This document shows, one piece after another, positions 1-6,370 of a DNA stretch of 8,566 nucleotides. This DNA is from Desulfobacterales bacterium. Its GTDB lineage: Bacteria > Desulfobacterota > Desulfobacteria > Desulfobacterales > Desulfosalsimonadaceae. The notes under the pieces were generated by a model. The model did not search any database and had not been told where the DNA came from. It was given only the letters and a program-made list of their open reading frames with translations. Location of the stretch: assembly GCA_007135795.1 (NCBI GenBank), contig SLIE01000329.1:1-8566 (forward strand), given 5' to 3'. A program made the position numbers and the translations under genes. How positions within the stretch are numbered: position 1 is the stretch's first letter; each line of letters begins with the position of its first letter.

Positions 1-487
1 AGATCTTTTTTTTTTTTATTATAAATATAATACCTATATATTCATACCCCATTTCCCATAGCAATATCCCCGTCTGGACGGGTTCACCTGTGACGCGGGA
101 AACAACTTGCCCCAGCGACCGGATGAACCCAGGTGACTAAAGCGTTTACTGCCGACATCGTGATAAATCGTGCACGAATGAAAACCAGGATTTTTCATCA
201 AGATCAAGGAAAGTAAAATTATTAACCGAGGAAATATTAGGTGGATTTTGAAGATTACAATCTGATGGCATCGTAAAGGGTTCAAGACCAATGCTTACAC
301 AATACCATAGAATGCAGAGTACTTAAGTGTACGTGTATGCCTACAAGGCGTAAGCCGCAAATTCAGAGGGAAGTGTACAAAAACCGGCTATGGAGATGTT
401 TCCGAGGCATCAAGCAGATTTCTGGTAATGCAAAGGCGCGGGTTCTGGTTTATCATCGAGGGGCAATCCGAGATTCCCCAAGGGGGT
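1..487. other. Intergenic region without a convincing gene
   Basis: No open reading frame here has a good ribosome-binding site or a recognisable product. A run of 12 T at 6-17 could be the tail of a terminator for an upstream plus-strand gene whose stem lies outside the window. Bases 68-135 contain several complementary segments, described separately. A small imperfect hairpin is visible at 460-479 (GGGG/CCCC with an AAT/ATT extension). A minus-strand frame of 85 codons at 34-291 exists but lacks a Shine-Dalgarno and has no recognisable domain. I see no tRNA, rRNA, IS end or CRISPR repeat. Confidence 0.6.
68..135. other. Possible structured element of unknown class
   Basis: GGGTTCA (80-86) is complementary to TGAACCC (124-130). 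Nested inside, CGC-GGG (94-99) can pair with CCC-A-GCG (111-117). A local hairpin CCCGT/ACGGG (69-73/78-82) and an alternative CACCTG/CAGGTG pairing (85-90/130-135) compete with the outer stem. It matches no riboswitch consensus that I recognise, on either strand. It could be a decayed repeat, an untranslated RNA segment or chance pairing; orientation is undetermined, with the minus strand allowing one extra G-U pair. Confidence 0.25.
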
Positions 488-529
488 AAACAAATGCCCG
501 GTCGGATGCATCCGCCCGGGCATTTGTTT
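488..529 (-). terminator. Hairpin downstream of the histidine kinase, probable terminator
   Basis: A 14-bp perfect stem (488-501 with 516-529) is capped by a further self-complementary CGGAT/ATCCG. It ends 49 bases beyond the stop codon of the minus-strand kinase gene. The 3' side of the stem read on the minus strand ends in TTTGTTT, but the sequence after it is C-rich, so there is no free long T tract. The A-rich and T-rich ends of the stem would suit a bidirectional terminator. Confidence 0.5.
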
Positions 530-578
530 GAATTGGTGGAAAAGAGGGTTTTGGTTCAAGAAACTGTTAGGGTCAGGG

Positions 579-2417
579 TTACCCGTCCGTTTTCTGGTAA
601 AGCGGCAGCGAAATTATAAAGGTTGCTCCCTCATCCGGCTTGCTCTGGACTTGAATATCACCGCCCAGGTCATTGATAAACCCATAGCAAACCGACAGTC
701 CCAATCCGACGCCTTTGACAATATCCTTTTTGGTGGTGAAAAAGGATTCGAATATCTTTTCGAGATTCTCCTCTTCAATGCCAATGCCGGTATCGGTGAT
801 GGTGATATCCATCGTATTATTATTCCGAATCTCGGTCGAGAGGCTCAGGGTGCCGCCGTCAGGCATGGCATCCATGGCATTGGAGATTATATTGATAAAG
901 ACCTGGCGCAACTGGTCCCTGGAAGCCAAAACAACCCCGGGATGCGGCGTAAAGAATGTTTTTATCTTGACGCTGTTTTCCCGGAAACGCTTTTCATAAA
1001 ACATCAAAATATCTTCAAGGGCCATATTGATATTGATTTCGATCTTATCTTCCTGGTCGGGCTTGGAAAAAGTGAGCATTTTTTTCAGCATGTCCGCCAG
1101 TCGCTCAATTTCCGATAAGGACATGTCCAGGAGCTTTCGCCGCTTGTTGGTGGGGGGGATCTCTGTTTTCATCAGTTCCAGCGTATTCATGATTCCAAAC
1201 AGCGGATTGTTCAGTTCGTGGGCAATTTGAGAGGTCAGCCTCCCCATGGCGGCCAGTTTTTCAGAATGAAGCAACTGCTGACGCGTTTCACTGAGCGTCC
1301 TTTCAATTGCCAACCGCTCGCCGATATCGACCAGAATACCCACCGAGGCGATTTCTTTCCCATCTTCATCATATAGAATGCTGGCCGACAGGTTCCCTTC
1401 CACATCGCCGCCATCGCGTCTTTTGAACAAAAGCGGGTATGAACTCAAAATGCCCTTGCCGCCATAATCGTCGCTGCGCAACATCCGCATCACCTGGTAG
1501 GCCAACCCGTCGGGATATATTTCGGTGATTTTCATCTTGCCAACCACATCCTCGGCTTTATACCCGAGTATCTTTTCAGCCCCATTGTTCCAGATAATGA
1601 CATTGCCCTTGAGATCGGCCGCCATGATGGCATTGGGGGAGCAGTGAATAATCTTATCCAGAAAGTCAAGCGCCTCTCTCATCTTGTTTTCGATTCGCTT
1701 CCGCTCGGTCTGATCGACCAGAATCCCCTCGTATCCTTCTACCTCACCTTCTGAATTATAACGGACATTGCTGGTCACCAAAATCTGGACGAGACTGCCG
1801 TCCTTTTTCTTCCATTCCACCTCATAATCGATTACGCTCCCCTGCTTCTCCAGAATCCGCTGGTACCTGCGCCTGTCTTCCGGATCAAGATATAGTTCGG
1901 TGGCCAGATCCAGTGCGAGAAATTCCTTTTTGTCTGTATATCCCAGCATTTTCAACAAAGCTGGATTTACATCCAGAAACCGTCCCCGTTTACTGCTGAT
2001 AAAGACACCACAGTCGGCGGTTTCAAACAAGCGCTTATAATTTTCCTCGGAAGATTTGAGATCGGCAGCCTGCTTTTTGCTCTGGGTAATGTCCCTGTAA
2101 ATCGCCAGCAGTGACCGGGAACCGTCCTTGTTGGCCACCGGCAGATCGACCAGGTTAAATGTTCGGTCGACATGCGGGATATACACCTCACTATTCCGCT
2201 TTACCCCGGCCTCGAAAACTTCCTTATGACAGCACCAAGGACAGCGGCTGTCTTTTTTGTTGATAACCTCGTAGCATTTTTTACCGATCCCTTCGCCAAA
2301 AAGATCCACCATGGTTTTGTTCATGTACTCCACGACCAAATCCTCACCAACGATATAAATGCCATCTTCCAGGGCATCCATCGCGTCCAACAATCGGTTG
2401 ATGCTGCTTTCGGTCAT
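579..2417 (-). CDS. Soluble PAS-PAS-PAS sensor histidine kinase (orphan)
   Basis: A 612-residue two-component sensor kinase that would autophosphorylate on a histidine and pass phosphate to a response regulator. Three PAS domains are visible at about 3-115, 124-243 and 247-372, followed by HisKA (about 386-453) and HATPase_c (about 502-607). The H box IAHELNNP carries the phospho-accepting His400. The N box has Asn513, the G1 motif DTGIGI is at 542-547, and the G2 motif GVGLGLS is at 569-575. No transmembrane segment or signal peptide is seen, so the signal is probably cytoplasmic. PAS1 carries Cys48, Cys59, Cys62 and Cys63 (CPWCC), a possible metal or redox site. Start: the ATG at 2417 has AAGGAG just upstream; an in-frame ATG at 2516 lacks this and adds 33 unconserved-looking residues. 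No response regulator gene is adjacent, so the partner is unknown. Histidine kinase identity is certain; the signal is not. Confidence 0.93.
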   Translation of the reverse strand: MTESSINRLLDAMDALEDGIYIVGEDLVVEYMNKTMVDLFGEGIGKKCYEVINKKDSRCPWCCHKEVFEAGVKRNSEVYIPHVDRTFNLVDLPVANKDGSRSLLAIYRDITQSKKQAADLKSSEENYKRLFETADCGVFISSKRGRFLDVNPALLKMLGYTDKKEFLALDLATELYLDPEDRRRYQRILEKQGSVIDYEVEWKKKDGSLVQILVTSNVRYNSEGEVEGYEGILVDQTERKRIENKMREALDFLDKIIHCSPNAIMAADLKGNVIIWNNGAEKILGYKAEDVVGKMKITEIYPDGLAYQVMRMLRSDDYGGKGILSSYPLLFKRRDGGDVEGNLSASILYDEDGKEIASVGILVDIGERLAIERTLSETRQQLLHSEKLAAMGRLTSQIAHELNNPLFGIMNTLELMKTEIPPTNKRRKLLDMSLSEIERLADMLKKMLTFSKPDQEDKIEININMALEDILMFYEKRFRENSVKIKTFFTPHPGVVLASRDQLRQVFINIISNAMDAMPDGGTLSLSTEIRNNNTMDITITDTGIGIEEENLEKIFESFFTTKKDIVKGVGLGLSVCYGFINDLGGDIQVQSKPDEGATFIISLPLYQKTDG

Positions 2418-2562
2418 GATTGTGCTCCTTTTCCTGAATATATCCTGAATCGGTTTCCGGTCATCTGCGGGCATTTCTGTAAACCGGGGGCATTCCCTAC
2501 TGACATGACATATCATATACGGATATTTGCAGAAGAAATACTGAAAAATGAATTGGTAGAGG

Positions 2563-2617
2563 AAAAAAAAAGACAGATCAACCTTTGGGATGGGTAATTC
2601 CCAAAGGTTGATCTGTC
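2563..2617 (-). terminator. Intrinsic terminator of the methyltransferase gene
   Basis: Arms 2572-2590 and 2599-2617 are perfectly complementary over 19 bp with an 8-base loop. On the minus strand the stem is followed by nine T (complement of the A run 2563-2571). It begins 13 bases after the stop codon of the minus-strand methyltransferase, which is ideal placement. It should insulate the kinase gene from the methyltransferase transcript. The unusually long perfect stem and its GACAGATC end may reflect a REP-like palindrome recruited as a terminator (inference). Confidence 0.85.
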
Positions 2618-2630
2618 CCCTTTCAGCGAA

Positions 2631-3260
2631 CTAGTTTTCAACATTTTTGGCATGTATCAGGGTCCAGTAACCAAACAGATTGACAGAATCGATATCAATT
2701 ACCGGTATGCCCATGTTACCGATCAGCCAGTCCATGGAAAGTCGCGGGCTGAACCCGATGAGGTTCTGGAATGGAAGCATGACGGTTTCCACCATTTTCG
2801 GAACCAGTTTGTGGTTGCTGAAGTGATTTAAAATGAAAATATCGCCGCCGGGCTTGCAGACCCGTTTCATCTCCGATACGAGTACTTCCGGTTGAGGCAC
2901 CACCGACACAACATACATGGCAGCGATTTTATCAAATGTATTGTCGGCAAAACTCATTCGCTGGGCATCCATGAGAAACAAGGACCTGTTGCCGGGGTTG
3001 TTGCCGTTTAAATATTTCTTGGCAACCTGAAGCATGTCGGGAGAAATATCGATGCCGGTTACAGACACATCATCCGAATAAAAAGGAAACGTGATACCCG
3101 TCCCCACACCCACTTCGAGTACATGTTCCCCGGCTTTACAATTCAGCTTCTTCATCAGTTGCCGCCGGCCATGTTCAAAAATTTTGCCAAAAAGCAGATC
3201 ATAATTCCTGGCATACCTTTTATAGGCTTTGATTATCGCTTCGTCTTCCATGTCAAACAT
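2631..3260 (-). CDS. pmtA: PmtA-like phospholipid N-methyltransferase (class I SAM-dependent)
   Basis: A 209-residue class I methyltransferase. The SAM-binding motif I LEVGVGTG lies at 48-55, the acidic residue ending strand 2 is Asp71 in TGIDIS, Asp98 (DAQRM) lies in motif II, and KPGGDIFILNH at 136-146 is the strand-5 region. The N-terminal YARNYDLLFGKIFEHGRR and the YVVSVVPQPE segment resemble the Rhodobacter/Sinorhizobium PmtA family, which methylates phosphatidylethanolamine stepwise toward phosphatidylcholine at the membrane. A ubiquinone/menaquinone-type or other small-molecule methyltransferase remains possible. Start: ATG at 3260 is preceded by GGGAG at 6-base spacing and gives the usual PmtA length; in-frame ATGs at 3284 and 3317 have poorer sites. 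It is transcribed alone, divergently from the crotonase, and ends at a strong terminator. Confidence 0.8.
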   Translation of the reverse strand: MFDMEDEAIIKAYKRYARNYDLLFGKIFEHGRRQLMKKLNCKAGEHVLEVGVGTGITFPFYSDDVSVTGIDISPDMLQVAKKYLNGNNPGNRSLFLMDAQRMSFADNTFDKIAAMYVVSVVPQPEVLVSEMKRVCKPGGDIFILNHFSNHKLVPKMVETVMLPFQNLIGFSPRLSMDWLIGNMGIPVIDIDSVNLFGYWTLIHAKNVEN

Positions 3261-3701
3261 ATTAAACTCCCGGGATATAGACATATTATTTGCCGTCAAC
3301 CGCCTGGGGATCCCCATCTTGCTTTCATATCAATGACGGGAAACCGGCAGCGTAACGCAATTGACAAAAACCATTGTTTCATTTATCTAAAAATATATGT
3401 GCTGACAAAATTGTAAAAAAAATATTGAAGAAAGCAAATCATATATCAATGACATAAAGATCATAAACGGTCAACAACAAGGCAAACAAATTCCTTGATC
3501 CTGCCATGCATACTGATTCACCAGGCAGTCTACCCCTGCGGCCCGGAGACCTTCACATTTTAAAAACTGTTGAGGAAAATTTCTATAGATCCTATACTTA
3601 TAAGCACGCATACGAATTAGAAATATTTTTAACAAAGAATCAGTTACGTTTCAAAACATTTTTAAATTCCCTGGCAAATAACACTAAAGCGGAGAGTCGT
3701 C
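3261..3701. other. Divergent intergenic region
   Basis: This AT-rich spacer separates the minus-strand methyltransferase from the plus-strand crotonase and must hold promoters for both. The best plus-strand candidate is annotated separately at 3570-3598. A second possibility is a perfect TTGACA at 3361-3366 with a poor TATCTA 17 bases later. No convincing minus-strand -35/-10 pair was found, although TTGTCA-like and TAAATG-like boxes occur near 3375-3405. A 73-codon frame at 3506-3727 overlaps the crotonase start and is judged spurious. Confidence 0.55.
3570..3598 (+). promoter_or_regulatory. Candidate sigma-70 promoter for the crotonase gene
   Basis: TTGAGG at 3570-3575 and TATACT at 3593-3598 are separated by exactly 17 bases. 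Transcription would begin near 3605, giving a leader of about 97 bases before the crotonase ATG. This rests on consensus matching alone. Confidence 0.45.
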
Positions 3702-4493
3702 ATGTCATACGAAACCATTATTTTTGAACACAAAGACCATGTCGCAACAATTACCATCAACCGCCCCAAAGCATTGAACGCACTAAATTCGCAATTGCTT
3801 CGGGAATTGTCAGGACTACTCGATGAAATTGCCGAAAACGAAGAGATGCGTGTGGTTGTGCTAACGGGTGCGGGAGAAAAAGCTTTTGTCGCAGGTGCGG
3901 ATATCAGTGAACTATCCACCCTCAACCCGGTCCAGGCCAGGTATTTCGCAAAAAAAGGGCACGAAGTGATGAATAAACTACAAACGCTTCCTGTTCCGGT
4001 GATTGCCGCGGTGAACGGATTTGCCCTGGGCGGTGGACTTGAAATGGCGCTTGCCTGTGATTTTATCTATGCCTCCGAAAATGCCAAAATCGGTCTGCCT
4101 GAAATAAACCTGGGGATCATTCCGGGTTTCGGTGGAACCCAGCGACTGTCGCGAATCGTTGGCAAAAACCTGGCAAAGGAGATGATATTTACCGGGAAAA
4201 TGATGAGTGCCGAGGAAGCCGAAAACAAGGGCATTATCAACAAGGTCTTTCCTGTTGCCAGTTTAATGGCGGAAGTACAAAAAACAGCCGGTGTCATTGC
4301 CTCCAAGGGGAAAGTCTCTCTAAATGCGGCCAAAAGTACTATTAATGGCGGTGTTGATGTTGACCTCGCCAATGGATGTGAAATGGAAATCAATGCGTTT
4401 GCCCTGTGCCTGGCCAGTGGTGATGCAAAGGAGGGAACGACGGCATTTCTGGAAAAACGGACGGCCGTGTTCAAGGCGGGATTAAAGGAATAG
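3702..4493 (+). CDS. Enoyl-CoA hydratase / crotonase family protein
   Basis: A 263-residue crotonase-fold enzyme, the usual length for short-chain enoyl-CoA hydratase (3-hydroxybutyryl-CoA dehydratase). It would add water to a trans-2-enoyl-CoA to give the 3-hydroxyacyl-CoA in beta-oxidation or butyrate-type metabolism. The oxyanion-hole segments are AFVAGADIS (61-69) and GFALGGG (106-112). Both catalytic glutamates of true hydratases are present: Glu114 in GGGLE and Glu134 in GLPE. The following GIIPGFGGTQRL (138-149) is a strong family signature. Having both Glu residues argues for hydratase rather than an isomerase or a decarboxylase relative. Shine-Dalgarno GGAG at 3691-3694 sits 7 bases before the ATG. 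No acyl-CoA dehydrogenase or thiolase is adjacent, so the pathway and chain length cannot be read from context. Confidence 0.93.
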   Translation: MSYETIIFEHKDHVATITINRPKALNALNSQLLRELSGLLDEIAENEEMRVVVLTGAGEKAFVAGADISELSTLNPVQARYFAKKGHEVMNKLQTLPVPVIAAVNGFALGGGLEMALACDFIYASENAKIGLPEINLGIIPGFGGTQRLSRIVGKNLAKEMIFTGKMMSAEEAENKGIINKVFPVASLMAEVQKTAGVIASKGKVSLNAAKSTINGGVDVDLANGCEMEINAFALCLASGDAKEGTTAFLEKRTAVFKAGLKE

Positions 4494-4502
4494 TTTTTTT
4501 TC

Positions 4503-4531
4503 TTGACATAAATACTCCATACGTTTAGAAA
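4503..4531 (+). promoter_or_regulatory. Candidate sigma-70 promoter of the paaK leader
   Basis: A perfect TTGACA at 4503-4508 is followed after 17 bases by TAGAAA at 4526-4531 (four of six consensus positions). It lies 10 bases beyond the crotonase stop codon. A start near 4538 would give a leader of about 430 bases before the paaK ATG, containing the Phe-rich peptide and the attenuator arms. Readthrough from the crotonase could also contribute, since no hairpin terminator lies between. Confidence 0.5.
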
Positions 4532-4546
4532 AAGTAACGAAAGAGG

Positions 4547-4589
4547 GGTATCCGGCCATATGGGAATAATTTCGGGAAGGCCGGGTGTC
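4547..4589 (+). promoter_or_regulatory. Stem-loop in the 5' part of the paaK leader
   Basis: CCGGCC (4552-4557) pairs with GGCCGG (4579-4584), and the helix extends outward through 4547-4551/4585-4589 with one G-C, one A-U and three G-U pairs, about 11 bp in all. The loop is 21 bases. No U tract follows, so it is not a terminator. It could be a 5'-stabilising hairpin or part of an aptamer; I recognise no known riboswitch class. Confidence 0.4.
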
Positions 4590-4669
4590 TTGATTTATAT
4601 AAACCGTTGCAAAATTTTCCGAAGTGACTTTCAAGCAGAAATCGTAATCCATAAACGGATAAAAAAACC

Positions 4670-4765
4670 ATGACCGCCAAAAAAGCCTTTCCGGTAAATT
4701 TTGGGAAATTTTTCTTTTTTAGAAAGTCTTCCCATGGATCATATGGATCAACCGGAACAACTTAG
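4670..4765 (+). CDS. Putative Phe-rich leader peptide (31 aa)
   Basis: A small open reading frame from ATG at 4670 to TAG at 4763-4765. It contains Phe at residues 7, 11 and 14-17; the four consecutive codons at 4709-4720 are TTT TTC TTT TTT. Phe is 6 of 31 residues. The Phe block ends five bases before RNA arm 1 of the attenuator (4726), and the stop codon falls in the loop between arms 1 and 2. This is where control codons must be for ribosome stalling to decide RNA folding. The Shine-Dalgarno is weak (GGA at 4657-4659, 10 bases from the ATG), and a T-rich tract in DNA yields Phe codons by chance, so translation is not proven. The downstream product, a phenylacetate-CoA ligase, fits Phe sensing. 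The peptide itself probably has no function after synthesis. Confidence 0.5.
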   Translation: MTAKKAFPVNFGKFFFFRKSSHGSYGSTGTT

Positions 4766-4880
4766 TGAAATTTTAAAAAACCGGAGTATCTCAACCATGG
4801 GAAGACGCACAACGCTCGCCCCGTGGTTTTCATTTTTTTTTATGGCCGTGGGGCATCCGCCCTGCGGCTTTTTCTTTTTA
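4726..4880 (+). promoter_or_regulatory. Putative five-arm transcription attenuator before paaK
   Basis: Five segments can pair in a mutually exclusive chain. Arm 1 (4726-4737) pairs with arm 2 (4795-4806) over 12 perfect bp. Arm 2 (4793-4801) pairs with arm 3 (4820-4828) over 9 bp including one G-U, followed by a long T tract (4827-4840). Arm 3 (4818-4826) pairs with arm 4 (4846-4854) over 9 bp including two G-U. Arm 4 (4845-4854) pairs with arm 5 (4859-4868) over 10 bp, forming the terminal terminator. Hence 1:2 plus 3:4 is a readthrough fold, and 2:3 plus 4:5 is a termination fold. A Phe-rich reading frame lies immediately upstream. The pairings are seen directly; regulation is inferred. 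Confidence 0.6.
4845..4880 (+). terminator. Intrinsic terminator in the paaK leader
   Basis: A 10-bp stem (4845-4854 with 4859-4868, including two G-U pairs) closes an ATCC tetraloop and is followed directly by TTTTTCTTTTTA. It lies about 90 bases before the paaK ATG and more than 350 bases after the crotonase stop codon. It is therefore better placed as a leader attenuator than as the simple end of the crotonase gene, though it could serve both. Confidence 0.8.
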
Positions 4881-4969
4881 TGACGGACTGTTACATCAGT
4901 CTAACAGGGAGTCGGCAAAATAAAAACCGGAAATACGATATATATAAAAGCTTGGAGGATACAGGAAAG

Positions 4970-6271
4970 ATGATTTATAACATTGAATATGAAACAATGC
5001 CCCGGGAAGCACTTGAGTCAATACAGCTCAGGCGTCTGCAGGCAACCCTGTCACGCGTTTATGCCACGGTCCCTTTTTACCGGTCGAAATTCAAGGAAAC
5101 AGGCATTTCACCGGGTGATGTCAAGACGCTCAAAGATTTAAGAAGCCTGCCATTCACCTATAAACAGGATCTCAGGGACAATTACCCCTTTGGCATGTTT
5201 GCGGTACCCATGGATAACATCGTGCGTATTCATGCTTCTTCAGGCACCACGGGCCAGCCCACGGTCGTCGGGTACACTGCAAGAGATATCGATACCTGGT
5301 CGGAACTTATGGCACGCGCCCTTACCGCGGGCGGGGCTACCCGGGGGGATATCATACACAATGCATACGGCTATGGTCTTTTCACCGGGGGACTGGGCGT
5401 GCACTACGGGGCGGAAAAACTTGGCGCATCGGTTATTCCGGTCTCCGGGGGAAATACCCGCCGGCAGGTTATTATCATGAAAGATTTTAAACCCACTATC
5501 CTGACCGCCACGCCCTCATATTCACTGCACCTTGCTGAAGCTGCGGAAGAAATGGATGTTTCCTTCAGGGATCTCAATTTCCGTTTTGGTGTTTTTGGTG
5601 CAGAGCCCTGGTCGGAAAACATGCGAAAGGAAATCGAGGAAAAGCTCAATCTCAAGGCTGTCGATATTTACGGCCTGAGCGAAGTCATTGGTCCGGGTGT
5701 ATCCATAGAATGCCATGAAGCGCAAAAGGGGCTTCATATCTTCGAAGATCATTTCATCCCGGAAATTATCGATCCGAAGACGGGTGAAGTACTCCCCTAC
5801 GGCGAAACCGGAGAACTGGTCATAACATCGATAACAAAAGAAGCATTCCCCATAATCCGGTACCGGACAAGAGACATTACATCTCTCAATCCCGATCCCT
5901 GCATTTGCGGCAGAACCATGGCAAGAATGAACAAGCTGAGCGGGCGCACCGATGACATGCTGATCATTCGGGGGGTAAATGTTTTTCCGTCACAGATCGA
6001 AAGTGTGCTCATGGAGATAGATGGCATCGAGCCGCATTACCAGCTTGAAGTGGACCGGAAGGACAATCTGGACACGCTTCTGGTCAAGGTTGAAATCAGC
6101 GACAGAACATTCTCGGACGAAGTCAAGGAACTCCAACGCTTAAGCACCTTGATTGAAAACAATGTCAAGGAGACATTGGGGGTTTCAGTCACCGTCAAGC
6201 TTGCGGAGCCAAAAACCATCACTCGGAGCGAAGGCAAAGCCGCACGCGTAATTGATCGAAGAATATTTTAA
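4970..6271 (+). CDS. paaK: Phenylacetate-CoA ligase (PaaK-type AMP-forming aryl-CoA ligase)
   Basis: A 433-residue cytoplasmic adenylate-forming enzyme joining an arylacetate such as phenylacetate or indoleacetate to CoA with ATP; length is typical of PaaK. The phosphate-binding loop SSGTTGQP is at 90-97, the adenylate motif YGLSE at 234-238, YRTRD at 298-302, and [11 protein letters not shown] at 325-335 marks the hinge to the C-terminal domain. The conserved C-terminal lysine is Lys423 in EGKAARV. A CxCG segment at 311-314 is common in this family. Start: the ATG at 4970 follows GGAGG (4954-4958) and AGGA (4963-4966) and gives the family's usual N terminus. An upstream in-frame ATG at 4823 lies inside the attenuator and is rejected. 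The ACT-domain gene follows after 99 bases, an arrangement known in deltaproteobacteria and archaea beside indolepyruvate oxidoreductase genes, none of which is in this window. The exact aryl substrate cannot be decided. Confidence 0.92.
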   Translation: MIYNIEYETMPREALESIQLRRLQATLSRVYATVPFYRSKFKETGISPGDVKTLKDLRSLPFTYKQDLRDNYPFGMFAVPMDNIVRIHASSGTTGQPTVVGYTARDIDTWSELMARALTAGGATRGDIIHNAYGYGLFTGGLGVHYGAEKLGASVIPVSGGNTRRQVIIMKDFKPTILTATPSYSLHLAEAAEEMDVSFRDLNFRFGVFGAEPWSENMRKEIEEKLNLKAVDIYGLSEVIGPGVSIECHEAQKGLHIFEDHFIPEIIDPKTGEVLPYGETGELVITSITKEAFPIIRYRTRDITSLNPDPCICGRTMARMNKLSGRTDDMLIIRGVNVFPSQIESVLMEIDGIEPHYQLEVDRKDNLDTLLVKVEISDRTFSDEVKELQRLSTLIENNVKETLGVSVTVKLAEPKTITRSEGKAARVIDRRIF

Positions 6272-6276
6272 GCACC

Positions 6277-6307
6277 GGATGCCTGTTGATTTCATATCAA
6301 TGCATCC
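6277..6307 (+). other. Stem-loop in the paaK-ACT spacer
   Basis: GGATGC (6277-6282) pairs with GCATCC (6302-6307), and inside it TTGAT (6286-6290) pairs with ATCAA (6296-6300) around a TTCAT loop. It starts five bases after the paaK stop codon. No T run follows, so it is more likely an mRNA 3'-protecting or processing hairpin within an operon than a terminator. Confidence 0.4.
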
Positions 6308-6370
6308 CTTCTGAAAAAAGGTCCGCAGGAAAAGATACCAACAAAAAAGCGCCCTCAAGGGAGGAAACAT

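Noticed and set aside
34..291. 85-codon minus-strand reading frame
   Set aside because: No ribosome-binding site and no recognisable domain; it overlaps possible RNA structure.
528..1118. Plus-strand frame antisense to the histidine kinase
   Set aside because: It is the shadow of a well-supported kinase coding sequence on the opposite strand.
2418..2516. Upstream start at 2516 for the histidine kinase
   Set aside because: ATG 2417 has AAGGAG at proper spacing, and the extra 33 residues look non-conserved.
3506..3727. 73-codon plus-strand frame overlapping the crotonase start
   Set aside because: No Shine-Dalgarno, no recognisable similarity, and it covers the likely promoter and leader of the crotonase gene.
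4701..4883. A second leader frame (TTG 4701 or ATG 4734) ending in several Phe codons
   Set aside because: Its Phe codons coincide with the T tracts of the two terminator-like hairpins, so they are expected by chance, and its initiation sites are poor. The frame at 4670 has its Phe run correctly placed before arm 1.
4823..4969. An N-terminal extension of the phenylacetate-CoA ligase starting at ATG 4823
   Set aside because: This start lies between attenuator arms 3 and 4, has no Shine-Dalgarno, and adds 49 residues absent from PaaK proteins. ATG 4970 has a good site and a family-typical N terminus.
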